Origin: JBCBKP01 sp038521625
GTDB lineage: Bacteria; Planctomycetota; Phycisphaerae; Phycisphaerales; UBA1924
DNA: 64,000 nucleotides
Reading direction: 5' to 3'
Assembly: GCA_038521625.1 (NCBI GenBank)
Contig: JBCBKP010000016.1
Location: 1-64,000, forward strand
In this document: positions 25,772 through 33,613 of the stretch, one piece after another
Numbering within the stretch: position 1 is the first letter of the stretch
Layout of the letters: the number at the start of each line of letters is the position of its first letter
Program-made: the position numbers and the translations under genes
The notes under the pieces: model-generated
What the model was told of the DNA's origin: nothing
Databases searched by the model: none
Seen by the model: only the letters and a program-made list of their open reading frames with translations

Positions 25772-26128
25772 GCTGCCGCTCCGTCCGTCCTCGACCCGCA
25801 TCGGCACTGGAGCGAGCGCTCCGATGTCGGCCCTGATGGCGCGACATCACCGACGCGATCGCGTGCGAGCCTGAGACTCCCCCGCGGACTGGTGCTGCGG
25901 GCTTCTACAAATCGAGTCCCACGCGAGCAACACCAGCCCATCGAAGAACATAGCGAAGATGCTCGATGTGCGCATCGCTTTCATTCCGGAACCCCCGGAA
26001 ATCCTGGGTCCGCTTCTGAGTAGGGACAAAACCGGGGGTCTGGGAAGGACATACAAACGTCGCAATGCCCGAGGTTGCCCAGGTTCGCAGTAGGGATCCG
26101 GATGGATTACCGCAGCGAGCTTCGACAT
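25772..26128. other. Intergenic region upstream of the LuxR gene, with a repeated 8-mer
   Basis: This stretch of 357 bases without a credible gene is less GC-rich than its surroundings. It separates the end of thrS from the LuxR-type gene, both on the minus strand, so it should hold the LuxR promoter. The octamer AGTAGGGA occurs twice (26019-26026 and 26089-26096), exactly 70 bases apart and in the same orientation. A 93-codon minus-strand frame here was rejected. Confidence 0.45.
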
Positions 26129-28210
26129 TCAGGCTGTCGCGACGGTCTCGAAGCGCGCGGTCACGCTCGAAGCACCCTTCGTCTCGATCTCGTCCGTGAT
26201 CGCCGAGACAAACTCGTCCAGCGGCATCGCGCCGAGGTCCTTCTGGATCCCGCGCGCCCGGACCGAGACGACGCCCTGCTCGGCGTCCCGCGGCCCGACG
26301 ACGGCCAGATACGGCAGCTTCATGTCGGTCGCCCGCTTGATCTTGCCCTGCACGCGGTCGTCGCCGAGGTCAGCGGTCGCGCGCACGCCCGCGGACTTCA
26401 GCTCCTCGAGCACGCGCCGGGCGTACTCGTTGGACTTCTCGCTGATCGGCAGGACGCGCACTTGCTCGGGCGCGAGCCAGGCCGGGAACGCGCCCGCGAA
26501 GTGCTCGATCAGCACGCCGACGAACCGCTCCATCGAGCCGAAGGGTGCGCGGTGGATGATGACCGGGCGGTGCTTCGTGTTGTCGGCCCCGATGTACGAG
26601 AGATCGAACCGCTCGGACAGGTTGTAGTCGATCTGCACCGTGCCGAGCTGCCACTCGCGTCCGATCACGTCCTTGACGATGAAGTCGATCTTCGGGCCGT
26701 AGAACGCGGCCTCGCCCGCCTCGGCCGTGAACGACACGCCGAGCTCGCTGGCCGCCGCTTTGCACGCCTGCTCGGCCTTGTCCCAGACCGCGGGGTCACC
26801 GACGTACTTGCTGCTGTCCGGATCTCGCAGACCGACGCGCACGCGGAAGTCCTCGAGCCCGAGCGTCGTGAATGCGATCTTCACGAGCTCGATGCAGCCG
26901 CGGACCTCGTCGGCGACCTGGTCCTCGCGGCAGAAGATGTGCGCATCGTCGACGGTGAAGCTCCGCACGCGCGTCATGCCGTTCAGCTCGCCCGACTGCT
27001 CCCAGCGGTAGACGGTGCCGAACTCCGCGAGGCGGACCGGCAGGTCGCGGTACGACCGCGGCTCGCTGTCGTAGATCTTCATGTGGTGCGGGCAGTTCAT
27101 CGGCTTGAGCAGGAAGCCCTCGATGTCGCCCTCGCCCATCATGCTCGACAGGTCCGCGCAGCTGCTCCCCTCGTCCGATACACGGTCGAGGAAGTCCCGC
27201 TCGATCACCGGCACGAACTGGCTCTCGGCGTAGTACGGAAAGTGCCCCGAGGTCTTGTAGAGGTCGAGCTTGCCGATGTGCGGGCAGAAGACCTCGTCGT
27301 ACCCCATCCGTCGCAGCTCGCCGGAGATCCAGTTCTGCAGCTCCTTGCGGACGACCGCCCCGTTCGGCGTCCAGAGCACCAGCCCCTGCCCGACGGTGTC
27401 GTCGATATGGAACAGCCTGAGCTGCTTGCCGAGCACGCGGTGGTCGCGCTTCTTCGCCTCCTCGAGCCGCTCGAGGTGCGCGTTCAGGTCCTTCTTGCCG
27501 AAGAACGCGGTCCCGTAGACCCGGGTCAGCCGGTCGCTGGTCTCGTCGCCGTGCCAGTAGCTGCTCGACATCGACATCAGCTTGAACGCGCCGATCCGAC
27601 CCGTGCTCGGCACGTGCGGCCCGCGGCAGAGATCCTCCCAGTCCTTGCCGGGCTCGCCGGTGGCGTAGAACGAGAGCGAGTCCGACCCGGCCTCGACCGC
27701 GCGCTCGGCGTTGTCGATCTTGTACTTGCTGCCCTCCGACTCGAGCTTGGCACGCCCCTCGCCGACCGGCATCTCGTAGCGGGTGAACGGGCGGTCCTCC
27801 TTGACGATCGCCGCCATCTCCCTCTCGATCGCCTCGAAGTCGCCCTCGCGCAGCGGGCGGTCCTCCGGGAAGGCGATGTCGTAGTAGAAGCCGGTCGCCA
27901 GCGGCGGGCCGTAGACCAGCATCGCCCCGGGCACCACCCGCTGGATCGCCTCGGCCATGACGTGGGCGGCCGAGTGTCGCAGCATCAGCAGCGCCTCGGG
28001 GTCGGGGTTCTTCTCGCGGTCCTTCTCGGTGACCAGCGCCAGCTCGACGTCGGCCGCGATCGGCGTCGTCAGGTCGGTCAGGACGCCGTCGATCTTGGCG
28101 CCGACCGCGGCCTTGGCCAGGCCCGGGCCGATGGACCGGGCGACCTCGAGGGGGGTGGTGGGGCCGTCGAAGGCCTTCACGGTGCCGTCTGGGAGTGTCA
28201 CGTTGGGCAT
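26129..28210 (-). CDS. thrS: Threonine--tRNA ligase
   Basis: This is a class II aminoacyl-tRNA synthetase. The TGS domain (1-63, MPNVTLPDGTVKAF) marks the start at 28210. The editing domain has the HxxxH motif in HSAAHVMAEAIQ. The catalytic core shows motif 2 FGTVYRWEQSGEL and motif 3 HRAPFGSMERFVGVLIEH. The zinc ligands are Cys in KPMNCPHHMKIY and His in VDDAHIFCREDQ plus the motif 3 His. The anticodon-binding domain occupies the last 100 residues (APEQVRVLPISEKSNEYAR). At 693 residues it is somewhat longer than E. coli ThrRS. No upstream T-box or leader structure was recognised. Confidence 0.96.
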   Translation of the reverse strand: MPNVTLPDGTVKAFDGPTTPLEVARSIGPGLAKAAVGAKIDGVLTDLTTPIAADVELALVTEKDREKNPDPEALLMLRHSAAHVMAEAIQRVVPGAMLVYGPPLATGFYYDIAFPEDRPLREGDFEAIEREMAAIVKEDRPFTRYEMPVGEGRAKLESEGSKYKIDNAERAVEAGSDSLSFYATGEPGKDWEDLCRGPHVPSTGRIGAFKLMSMSSSYWHGDETSDRLTRVYGTAFFGKKDLNAHLERLEEAKKRDHRVLGKQLRLFHIDDTVGQGLVLWTPNGAVVRKELQNWISGELRRMGYDEVFCPHIGKLDLYKTSGHFPYYAESQFVPVIERDFLDRVSDEGSSCADLSSMMGEGDIEGFLLKPMNCPHHMKIYDSEPRSYRDLPVRLAEFGTVYRWEQSGELNGMTRVRSFTVDDAHIFCREDQVADEVRGCIELVKIAFTTLGLEDFRVRVGLRDPDSSKYVGDPAVWDKAEQACKAAASELGVSFTAEAGEAAFYGPKIDFIVKDVIGREWQLGTVQIDYNLSERFDLSYIGADNTKHRPVIIHRAPFGSMERFVGVLIEHFAGAFPAWLAPEQVRVLPISEKSNEYARRVLEELKSAGVRATADLGDDRVQGKIKRATDMKLPYLAVVGPRDAEQGVVSVRARGIQKDLGAMPLDEFVSAITDEIETKGASSVTARFETVATA

Positions 28211-28349
28211 CGGGCGATCGTAGAGCGCGCGTTGTCCCGCGAGACGATGAGGACGGGTACCGTTATGGCTCGCCTGCACCGGAACCGCGCGTAGGCGCCC
28301 TCTTGGGACGGCTCCGGACTTCGCCCGAGGACGACGTGGCCGATTCCGG

Positions 28350-29045
28350 TCAGTCACCGATGAGTTCGAGGGCCTCGTCAAGGTTCGACGGCAGCGAGTT
28401 GGCGACGATGTAGATGACAAGCCGCCGAGCGGCTCGACCGCGCTGCTCAGGATCGGCCGAGCGGCGGCCCGGGGGCGTGTATCGGACGACGAGCGTGCCG
28501 CCGTCGGTCCAGGCCTGGATCAGGGACGGCCCGGCCTTCGTTCCCTCGAGCGCGAGCGTTCGGCCGAGCAGGTCGAACGTCCGCGGTTCGTCGAACAACT
28601 CGATCAGGCGACCGGACACGCGCGACGGACGCTCGTCCCGTTGCTGCAACCAATCGCCGATGCGGTGACGGTCGATCTCCCAGAGCATCGCGAACCCGTC
28701 CGGCCCCAGCGCGTCCGCGAGGCGCTGGTTCCCGCGTAGGAGCTCGAGATACCAGCCCGGCACGTCGGGCGAGGTCTGCGGATCTCGCGTGAGGAACTCG
28801 ATCCACCAGCGAGGGGCGAATACCTCGAACGATCCGTCCTCATGAAGGAGGATCCGATGCGCGGGGTCGAGCCCGTCTCCGGGGTCGTCGATCTCGACGG
28901 TCCCCACGCCCTCCATCGAGATCGGCTCCGGTGCTGCGATCGTCGTCGGCCGCGGATCCGGCCCGAGCGCGGGCTCGGTCGCGCACGCTCCGAGTGAGCC
29001 GGTCAGCATGGCGAGCGGGACGCGCACGACCGGGGGTACCGACAA
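28350..29045 (-). CDS. Predicted lipoprotein of unknown function
   Basis: The frame begins with a short hydrophobic stretch and a lipobox (VPLAMLTGSLGAC), so a lipid-anchored envelope protein of about 210 residues is likely. The mature part has a Pro-rich linker, then a compact domain with WWIEFLTRDPQTSPDVPGWY, FAMLWEIDRHRIGDWLQQR and a C-terminal YIVANSLPSNLDEALELIG. No family is recognised. The start is uncertain: a TTG at 29045 and a GTG at 29027 are in frame and neither has a clear ribosome-binding site. It lies upstream of thrS on the same strand, with a 139-base gap. Confidence 0.6.
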   Translation of the reverse strand: MSVPPVVRVPLAMLTGSLGACATEPALGPDPRPTTIAAPEPISMEGVGTVEIDDPGDGLDPAHRILLHEDGSFEVFAPRWWIEFLTRDPQTSPDVPGWYLELLRGNQRLADALGPDGFAMLWEIDRHRIGDWLQQRDERPSRVSGRLIELFDEPRTFDLLGRTLALEGTKAGPSLIQAWTDGGTLVVRYTPPGRRSADPEQRGRAARRLVIYIVANSLPSNLDEALELIGD

Positions 29046-29174
29046 CGACGACGAAGGATGCGGACGATTTGTTCAAGAGCTGTGGTCGCCGCGGTATCCG
29101 AGCGGTGCCACGCTCCGGGCTCAAGTCCGAGCAAACCGCGTTCGGGCCGATCACGCCCGGGTGTAGTCTAATAG

Positions 29175-30101
29175 ATGATGGCCTCCTCGTCCGAGCACGG
29201 GGCCCCGCGGCTGATCTGGTCGATCACCTCACCGATCGTGCACCTCGGAGCCATGGCCTCCTGCGGCTGGGCCTGGTTCGCCGGGTGGTGGATCCTCGTC
29301 GTCCCGCTCTGGGGCGTGATCATCTGGATGAACCACGTCGCCCTGACGCGACTGCACGAGGGCGCCCACGGCATGCTCCCGCCCAGCCGCCCGCTCAACG
29401 AGCGCCAGGGCATTCTGATCGGCACCGGGGCGCTGATCCCGCTCAGCGTCTACCGCTACGTCCACGCACGCCATCACGCGCACCTCGGCGGGGAGCGCGA
29501 CCCCGAGTTCTGGCCCTACAACCTGCCCGCCGTGCCGCGCGCGGTGCGCGTCCTCTACGCCTGGCTCGAGCTCATCGTCGGCTGGCTGCTGACGCCGCTG
29601 CTCTACTCGGTCCGCACGGCGATCTCCTGGCGGTCGGTGCCGCGGAAGCAGCGGGCCCGTGTCGTGGCCGAGTGGCTGCTCATGGCACTCGTCTGGTCCG
29701 GCGTGCTGTGGCTCGTGACCGCCCGCGGCTGGTGGGCCGGGTTCCTCGTCGTCTTCGTCGTCCCCGCGTGGGGTGCGGGGGTCTTCCAGACCATGCGGAA
29801 GTTCACCGAGCACCTGGGCATGCACGGCGACTCGATCATGGCGATGACGCGGACCGTCGTGTACCGCGGCACCGCGGGCCGGCTCGCCTCGGCCTCGCAG
29901 CTGCACGTCGACCACCACGGCACGCACCACCGGCACGCACGGATCCCGTACTACGAGCTCCCGGATTCGACCGGGCGGGTCTATGGAGGCGGGGAACGCC
30001 TGTTCCGCTCCCACGCGGAGGCCGTGCGGGACATGCTGCCGCACCTGCTGGATCCGAAGGTCGGGCCGCAGTGGGAGCGGGGGAGCCGGCGCGCCGTGTA
30101 G
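29175..30101 (+). CDS. Membrane fatty acid desaturase family protein
   Basis: This is an integral di-iron enzyme of the fatty acid desaturase/hydroxylase superfamily. All three histidine boxes are visible: HEGAH (near residue 63), HARHHAH (near 99) and HVDHHGTHHRHA (near 246), with a further His in KFTEHLGMHG. Hydrophobic segments lie at about 22-52, 120-145 and 165-200. The 308-residue length fits acyl-lipid desaturases or beta-carotene hydroxylase-like enzymes. The substrate cannot be fixed. Two tandem ATGs occur at the start. The PadR operon begins 53 bases downstream. Confidence 0.85.
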   Translation: MMASSSEHGAPRLIWSITSPIVHLGAMASCGWAWFAGWWILVVPLWGVIIWMNHVALTRLHEGAHGMLPPSRPLNERQGILIGTGALIPLSVYRYVHARHHAHLGGERDPEFWPYNLPAVPRAVRVLYAWLELIVGWLLTPLLYSVRTAISWRSVPRKQRARVVAEWLLMALVWSGVLWLVTARGWWAGFLVVFVVPAWGAGVFQTMRKFTEHLGMHGDSIMAMTRTVVYRGTAGRLASASQLHVDHHGTHHRHARIPYYELPDSTGRVYGGGERLFRSHAEAVRDMLPHLLDPKVGPQWERGSRRAV

Positions 30102-30108
30102 ATTTTTC

Positions 30109-30154
30109 TTGGATATATCGATCTTAGATATATCGAAGACGGTATATTGGGCCG
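30109..30154 (+). promoter_or_regulatory. AT-rich operator/promoter of the padR operon
   Basis: In an otherwise very GC-rich region this 45-base stretch is AT-rich. It carries two identical decamers GATATATCGA at 30112-30121 and 30127-30136, 15 bases apart. Each contains the perfect palindrome GATATATC. A -10-like TATATT (30143-30148) sits so that transcription would begin at or next to the ATG at 30155, suggesting a leaderless or nearly leaderless mRNA. PadR regulators usually repress their own promoters, so the repeats are probable operator sites. Confidence 0.55.
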
Positions 30155-30526
30155 ATGCCGCTCTCCGATCTCAAAGCCGACCAGACCGAGCTCGTCGTTC
30201 TCAGCGTCCTCGCCGAGGGGCCCAGCTACGGCTACGGCATCGGCAAACGCGTCGCCGCGCTCTCCGAGGGCGACTGGAAGATCGGCCCGGGACAGCTCTA
30301 CCCGCTGCTGAGCAAGCTCGAGAAGGCCAAGCTCGTCAAGACCAGCTGGGAGGAGGTCAAGCGCGACGGGGCCGACCCCGACGCCGCGGGCCGGCGCCGC
30401 AAGTGGTACCAGCTCACCGCCAAGGGCCGCCAGCGTCTCGCCCAGCGGGTCGACGCCCACCGGCGGGCCGCGGCCGTGCTCGATCGGTTCCTGTCGATCG
30501 CGGGCGCCGAGGGGGCCACCCCGTGA
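30155..30526 (+). CDS. PadR family transcriptional regulator
   Basis: This is a 123-residue winged-helix protein. The opening DLKADQTELVVLSVLAEGPS followed by YGYGIGKRVAALSEG and GQLYPLLSKLEKAKLVKTSW is the standard PadR fold with the GxLYPxLxxLE motif. RRRKWYQLTAKGRQRLAQ is the wing and following helix. The short C-terminal helix (residues 95-115) suits the PadR-s2 subfamily dimer. Its stop overlaps the GTG start of the next gene by four bases, so the two are co-translated. That arrangement is typical for PadR linked to membrane proteins with a HAAS/permease-prefix domain. Confidence 0.9.
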   Translation: MPLSDLKADQTELVVLSVLAEGPSYGYGIGKRVAALSEGDWKIGPGQLYPLLSKLEKAKLVKTSWEEVKRDGADPDAAGRRRKWYQLTAKGRQRLAQRVDAHRRAAAVLDRFLSIAGAEGATP

Positions 30527-31863
30527 GCGCGACCTCCGAGAAGACCCGGGCGCCGGTGGAGCCTTCCAGCCGCGACGCGATCGGCGATTGGCTCGCGGTC
30601 TTCGCGCGCACGCTGACCGTGCCGGCGGGGGAGCGTCAAGAGATCCTCGACGAGCTCGAAGACCACCTGCGGGCGCGGGTGGACGACCTGATGATCACCG
30701 GGCTGAACGAGCCCGAGGCGATGCGCAAGGCGGTGGGGGAGCTCGGCGAGACGGTCGGTCTCGCGCGGGCGTTCCGCGAGGCGCACACCGAACGAAGAAG
30801 GAGACGGACCATGCAGATCGCGACCATCACCGTCGCCGGGCTCGCTCTCGGCCTGAGCACGCTCGGCCTGCTGCCTTCGGGGACCGGGGGCGGCGCCACG
30901 ACACCGCCGGCCCAGCACGCGGCGGCCGCGGCGGCCGATCCCGAGGCCGAGCCGGCCCCGACCGTCGTGACGATCAGTGTCGAGGACAACGAGGTCAGGC
31001 TCGAGGAGTACCTCGACCGGGTCGCGGCCTCGATCGGTCGTCGGGCGCTCGTCCGCTGGGCCGAGATGGGCGAGCGGGCGCTCGATCGGCGCGACGATTT
31101 CATCAACGCCGCCTCGCACGATCGTGTCCCGCTCGACGAGGTGCTCTTGCGGGCGTTCGCGGAGATCGAGGCTGTCCGCGTGCCCGGGCTCGCGGTCGAT
31201 GTCGTCTGGCGCGTGCGTGACGATGTGGTCGAGATCGGTGCACAGGCCGGCTTCGATCTGCGCGAGATGCGTCGGAAGACCTACGACATTCAGAAGGCAC
31301 GCCCCGTCGTCAGGACCGGGCAGGTCAAGCTCGCCGAGGTCGGCGACATCGTGCGCAACTCGGTCGAACCGAACGCCTGGACGAAATCGGGAGGCAAGGC
31401 CGCCAACCTCCAGGTCGTCGGGAACATGATGGTCGTCAACGCGCCCCCGCGCATCCATCGTGAGGTCACCGATCTTCTCCGGGAACTCGAGCACGAGCGC
31501 AACATCGCGCTGGTGAGCCTCCGCAAAGCGCGGGTCGAGGAACGGCGCGAGTTCCGCATCCAAGAGGTCGACCGCCTGCGCGGGCGGATCGAATCGGGCG
31601 AGCGGCGCCTCCAGATGCTCGAGAACGAGCTCGAGGACTACCGGCGAGATTGGGCGAAGACCAAGCACGACCAGACCAGCCGAGACCGCGAGAACGTCTC
31701 TTCCCTTGTCCTCTCCGGCCGCATCGCCGACCTCGAGGGCTACATCGCCGTCCTCCGCGAGGAGATCATGAAGGAGCGGCTCGAGATCTTGGGCCGTCGG
31801 GCCCAGCTCGCGACGGCCAGGTCCCGGGTCGAGGCCGCCGCCGAGGAAGAGCCCGGACGCTGA
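30523..31863 (+). CDS. PadR-linked membrane protein with permease-prefix and secretin-N-like domains
   Basis: This is a 446-residue protein. Residues 15-85 form a permease-prefix/HAAS-like domain (RQEILDELEDHLRARVDDLM and EPEAMRKAVGELG) of the kind found next to PadR genes. A membrane helix follows (about 97-118), then an Ala/Pro linker. A domain around 250-330 (VGDIVRNSVEPNAW...LQVVGNMMVVNAPPRIHREV) resembles the short secretin/TonB N-terminal-like unit common in planctomycete envelope proteins. Residues 325-440 are a long coiled coil. The combination suggests an envelope stress or anti-regulator protein; the function is not known to me. Confidence 0.6.
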   Translation: MSATSEKTRAPVEPSSRDAIGDWLAVFARTLTVPAGERQEILDELEDHLRARVDDLMITGLNEPEAMRKAVGELGETVGLARAFREAHTERRRRRTMQIATITVAGLALGLSTLGLLPSGTGGGATTPPAQHAAAAAADPEAEPAPTVVTISVEDNEVRLEEYLDRVAASIGRRALVRWAEMGERALDRRDDFINAASHDRVPLDEVLLRAFAEIEAVRVPGLAVDVVWRVRDDVVEIGAQAGFDLREMRRKTYDIQKARPVVRTGQVKLAEVGDIVRNSVEPNAWTKSGGKAANLQVVGNMMVVNAPPRIHREVTDLLRELEHERNIALVSLRKARVEERREFRIQEVDRLRGRIESGERRLQMLENELEDYRRDWAKTKHDQTSRDRENVSSLVLSGRIADLEGYIAVLREEIMKERLEILGRRAQLATARSRVEAAAEEEPGR

Positions 31864-31949
31864 TTTGACGCCACGCCCGACCCCCGGCACACTGGGGGTC
31901 AGGGCCTTCGCAGCCACGACCGGTTGGGGCCCGCGGAGCCGCACCGCCC

Positions 31950-32543
31950 GTGATCTGCCCGTTCTGCGCGAGCAACGACGACAAGGTGATCGATTCCCGC
32001 TCGACAGAGGGGGGCAGGGTCATCCGCCGCCGACGCCAGTGCCTGCGGTGCGAGAAGCGGTTCACCACCTACGAGCGCATCGAGCAGGCCAACCGGCTGG
32101 TCGTCATCAAACGCGACGGCACTCGCGTGCCGTTCGACCGCGACAAGGTCCTCGCCGGCATCGTCGCCGCGTGCGGCAAGCGCCCCGTCTCCGAGCAGAT
32201 CAAGGAGCGCATCGTCGACGAGATCGACGACGAGCTCCACGCCGAGTACGAGCGCGAGGTCCCCAGCCACGTCATCGGCGAGCGGGTCATGGGCCGCCTG
32301 CGCCACACCGACCCCGTCGCCTACATCCGCTTCGCGACCGAGCTGATGGGCCTCGACACCATCGAGGAGATCCGCAAGGAGCTCGACGACCTCATGGACC
32401 GACCGCTCGAGCTCCGCGAGCAGCAGCCCCTGTTCGACGGACCCGCCCCTGCCAATGCCCCCGCGAAGGCCGGCGCCAAGCCCGGTTCCAAGACGGGCTC
32501 CAAGCCGGGCTCCAAGCCAGAGCGGTTCACCGCGCGGCGCTAG
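31950..32543 (+). CDS. nrdR: Transcriptional repressor NrdR
   Basis: NrdR represses ribonucleotide reductase genes in response to ATP/dATP. The N-terminal zinc ribbon is complete (CPFC near residue 3 and CLRCEKRF near 31), including RRRRQCLRCEKRFTTYER. The ATP-cone follows (VVIKRDGTRVPFDRDKVLAG...YIRFATELMGLDTIEEI). An unusual tail after residue 165 is a low-complexity Lys/Gly/Ser/Pro stretch with the unit G-S-K-P/T repeated (KPGSKTGSKPGSKP). The GTG start has only a distant GGAG (31935-31938). No nrd gene is nearby. Confidence 0.93.
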   Translation: MICPFCASNDDKVIDSRSTEGGRVIRRRRQCLRCEKRFTTYERIEQANRLVVIKRDGTRVPFDRDKVLAGIVAACGKRPVSEQIKERIVDEIDDELHAEYEREVPSHVIGERVMGRLRHTDPVAYIRFATELMGLDTIEEIRKELDDLMDRPLELREQQPLFDGPAPANAPAKAGAKPGSKTGSKPGSKPERFTARR

Positions 32544-32578
32544 GGTCGAGAGAGAGCAGCCCACGGAGGACCGCGCCG

Positions 32579-33343
32579 ATGCCGCCGTCACAGTCCAAGG
32601 TCGTCGATTCGCCCGTCGCCGCGCTGGCCGACCTGAAACAACGCGGCATCCTCCACGACGGCGCCACCGTCATGGTCGGCGGCTTCGGTCTCTGCGGCAT
32701 CCCCGAGAGCCTGATCATCGCCCTGCGCGACACCGGCGTGAAGCAATTGACCTGCATCAGCAACAACGCCGGCGTGGATGATTTCGGCCTCGGCCTTCTT
32801 CTCCAGACCCGCCAGATCAAGAAGATGGTCTCCAGCTACGTCGGCGAGAACGCGATCTTCGAGAAGCAGTTCATCGACGGCGAGCTCGAGGTCGAGTTCA
32901 ACCCCCAGGGCACGCTCGCCGAGCGGATCCGCGCCGGCGGCGCCGGCATCCCGGCCTTCTTCACCGCGACAGGGGCCGGCACCAAGATCGCCGAGGGCAA
33001 GGAGACCCGCAGGCTCCGTCTCCCGGCCGCGAAGGCCAAGGTGAACCAGGACGCGTTCCGCGAGCGCGAGTTCGTGATGGAGACCGGCCTCTACGCCGAC
33101 CTCGCGCTCGTCAAGGCCCACGCCGGCGACCCCTTCGGCAACCTCCAGTTCCGCATGACGGCGCGGAACTTCAACCCGATGATGGCGACCGCGGCCGCGT
33201 TCGTCGTCGCCGAGGTCGACGAGATGGTCGGGCTCGGCGAGATGGACCCCGACCAGATCCACACGCCCGGCAGCTTCGTCGACCGCGTCATCGTCGGCCA
33301 GAGCGAGAAGCGCATCGAGCAGCGGACCGTCCGCGATGCCTGA
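32579..33343 (+). CDS. 3-oxoacid CoA-transferase-type subunit A
   Basis: This is the alpha subunit of a two-subunit family I CoA transferase (succinyl-CoA:3-ketoacid or related). It shows the typical opening ALADLKQRGILHDGATVMVG, then GGFGLCGIPE, SNNAGVDDFGLGLLL, and GTLAERIRAGGAGIPAFFT followed by TGAGT, with the C-terminal LGEMDPDQIHTPGSFVDRV. GGAGGA (32565-32570) eight bases upstream sets the start. The catalytic Glu lies in the beta subunit, which is encoded at 35704, not next to it as in most genomes. The enzyme would link ketone-body or short-chain acyl-CoA metabolism. Confidence 0.92.
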   Translation: MPPSQSKVVDSPVAALADLKQRGILHDGATVMVGGFGLCGIPESLIIALRDTGVKQLTCISNNAGVDDFGLGLLLQTRQIKKMVSSYVGENAIFEKQFIDGELEVEFNPQGTLAERIRAGGAGIPAFFTATGAGTKIAEGKETRRLRLPAAKAKVNQDAFREREFVMETGLYADLALVKAHAGDPFGNLQFRMTARNFNPMMATAAAFVVAEVDEMVGLGEMDPDQIHTPGSFVDRVIVGQSEKRIEQRTVRDA

Positions 33344-33363
33344 CCGCCGGCGGGAGCGCTGAG

Positions 33364-33606
33364 GTGCCCCGCCGCCGGCGCGGCCGCTGGACGCGGAGAT
33401 TCGCCCTCGTCCTGATCGCGGGCGGCGCCGTGCTGATCTCGATCGAGGCCTGGCGCGGCTACAACCTCGTCGATAAGGCGGCCACGGCCACCGCGGCCAA
33501 GGCGGCACAGAAGCGGTTCGCACGAGCCGTTCGCGAGTCCTGGCCGGGGTTGGCGGTCGCGGGGATCGGCGGCGTGCTGCTTGTGGTCTCTGTCGCGAGG
33601 CGGTAG
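33364..33606 (+). CDS. Small two-helix membrane protein
   Basis: This is an 80-residue protein starting at GTG. It has an Arg-rich cytosolic N-terminus, one membrane helix (FALVLIAGGAVLISIEAW), a helical Ala/Lys-rich middle (ATATAAKAAQKRFARAV) and a second helix (GLAVAGIGGVLLVVSVA) ending ARR. No family is recognised. It follows the CoA-transferase alpha gene by 20 bases. The last 43 codons recur almost exactly 1241 bases downstream as a remnant, so this gene or its 3' end has been duplicated or used as an insertion target. Confidence 0.6.
   Translation: MPRRRRGRWTRRFALVLIAGGAVLISIEAWRGYNLVDKAATATAAKAAQKRFARAVRESWPGLAVAGIGGVLLVVSVARR
33477..33581 (+). repeat. 105-bp direct repeat, left copy
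   Basis: This stretch lies inside the 3' half of the small membrane protein gene and is base-for-base identical to 34718-34822. Beyond 33581 the two copies diverge but still encode matching residues (LVVSVARR here, LVVSIVRRK there). The two copies bracket the minus-strand orphan gene at 33614-34471. Confidence 0.9.
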
Positions 33607-33613
33607 GCCCGGC

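Noticed and set aside
25847..26128. 93-codon minus-strand frame between thrS and the LuxR gene
   Set aside because: It lacks a ribosome-binding site and domain, and its composition is unlike neighbouring proteins. The region is better read as intergenic.
26075..28294. 739-codon open frame on the plus strand
   Set aside because: It lies exactly antisense to thrS, whose motifs are all intact. The product is an Arg/Asp/Val-rich shadow.
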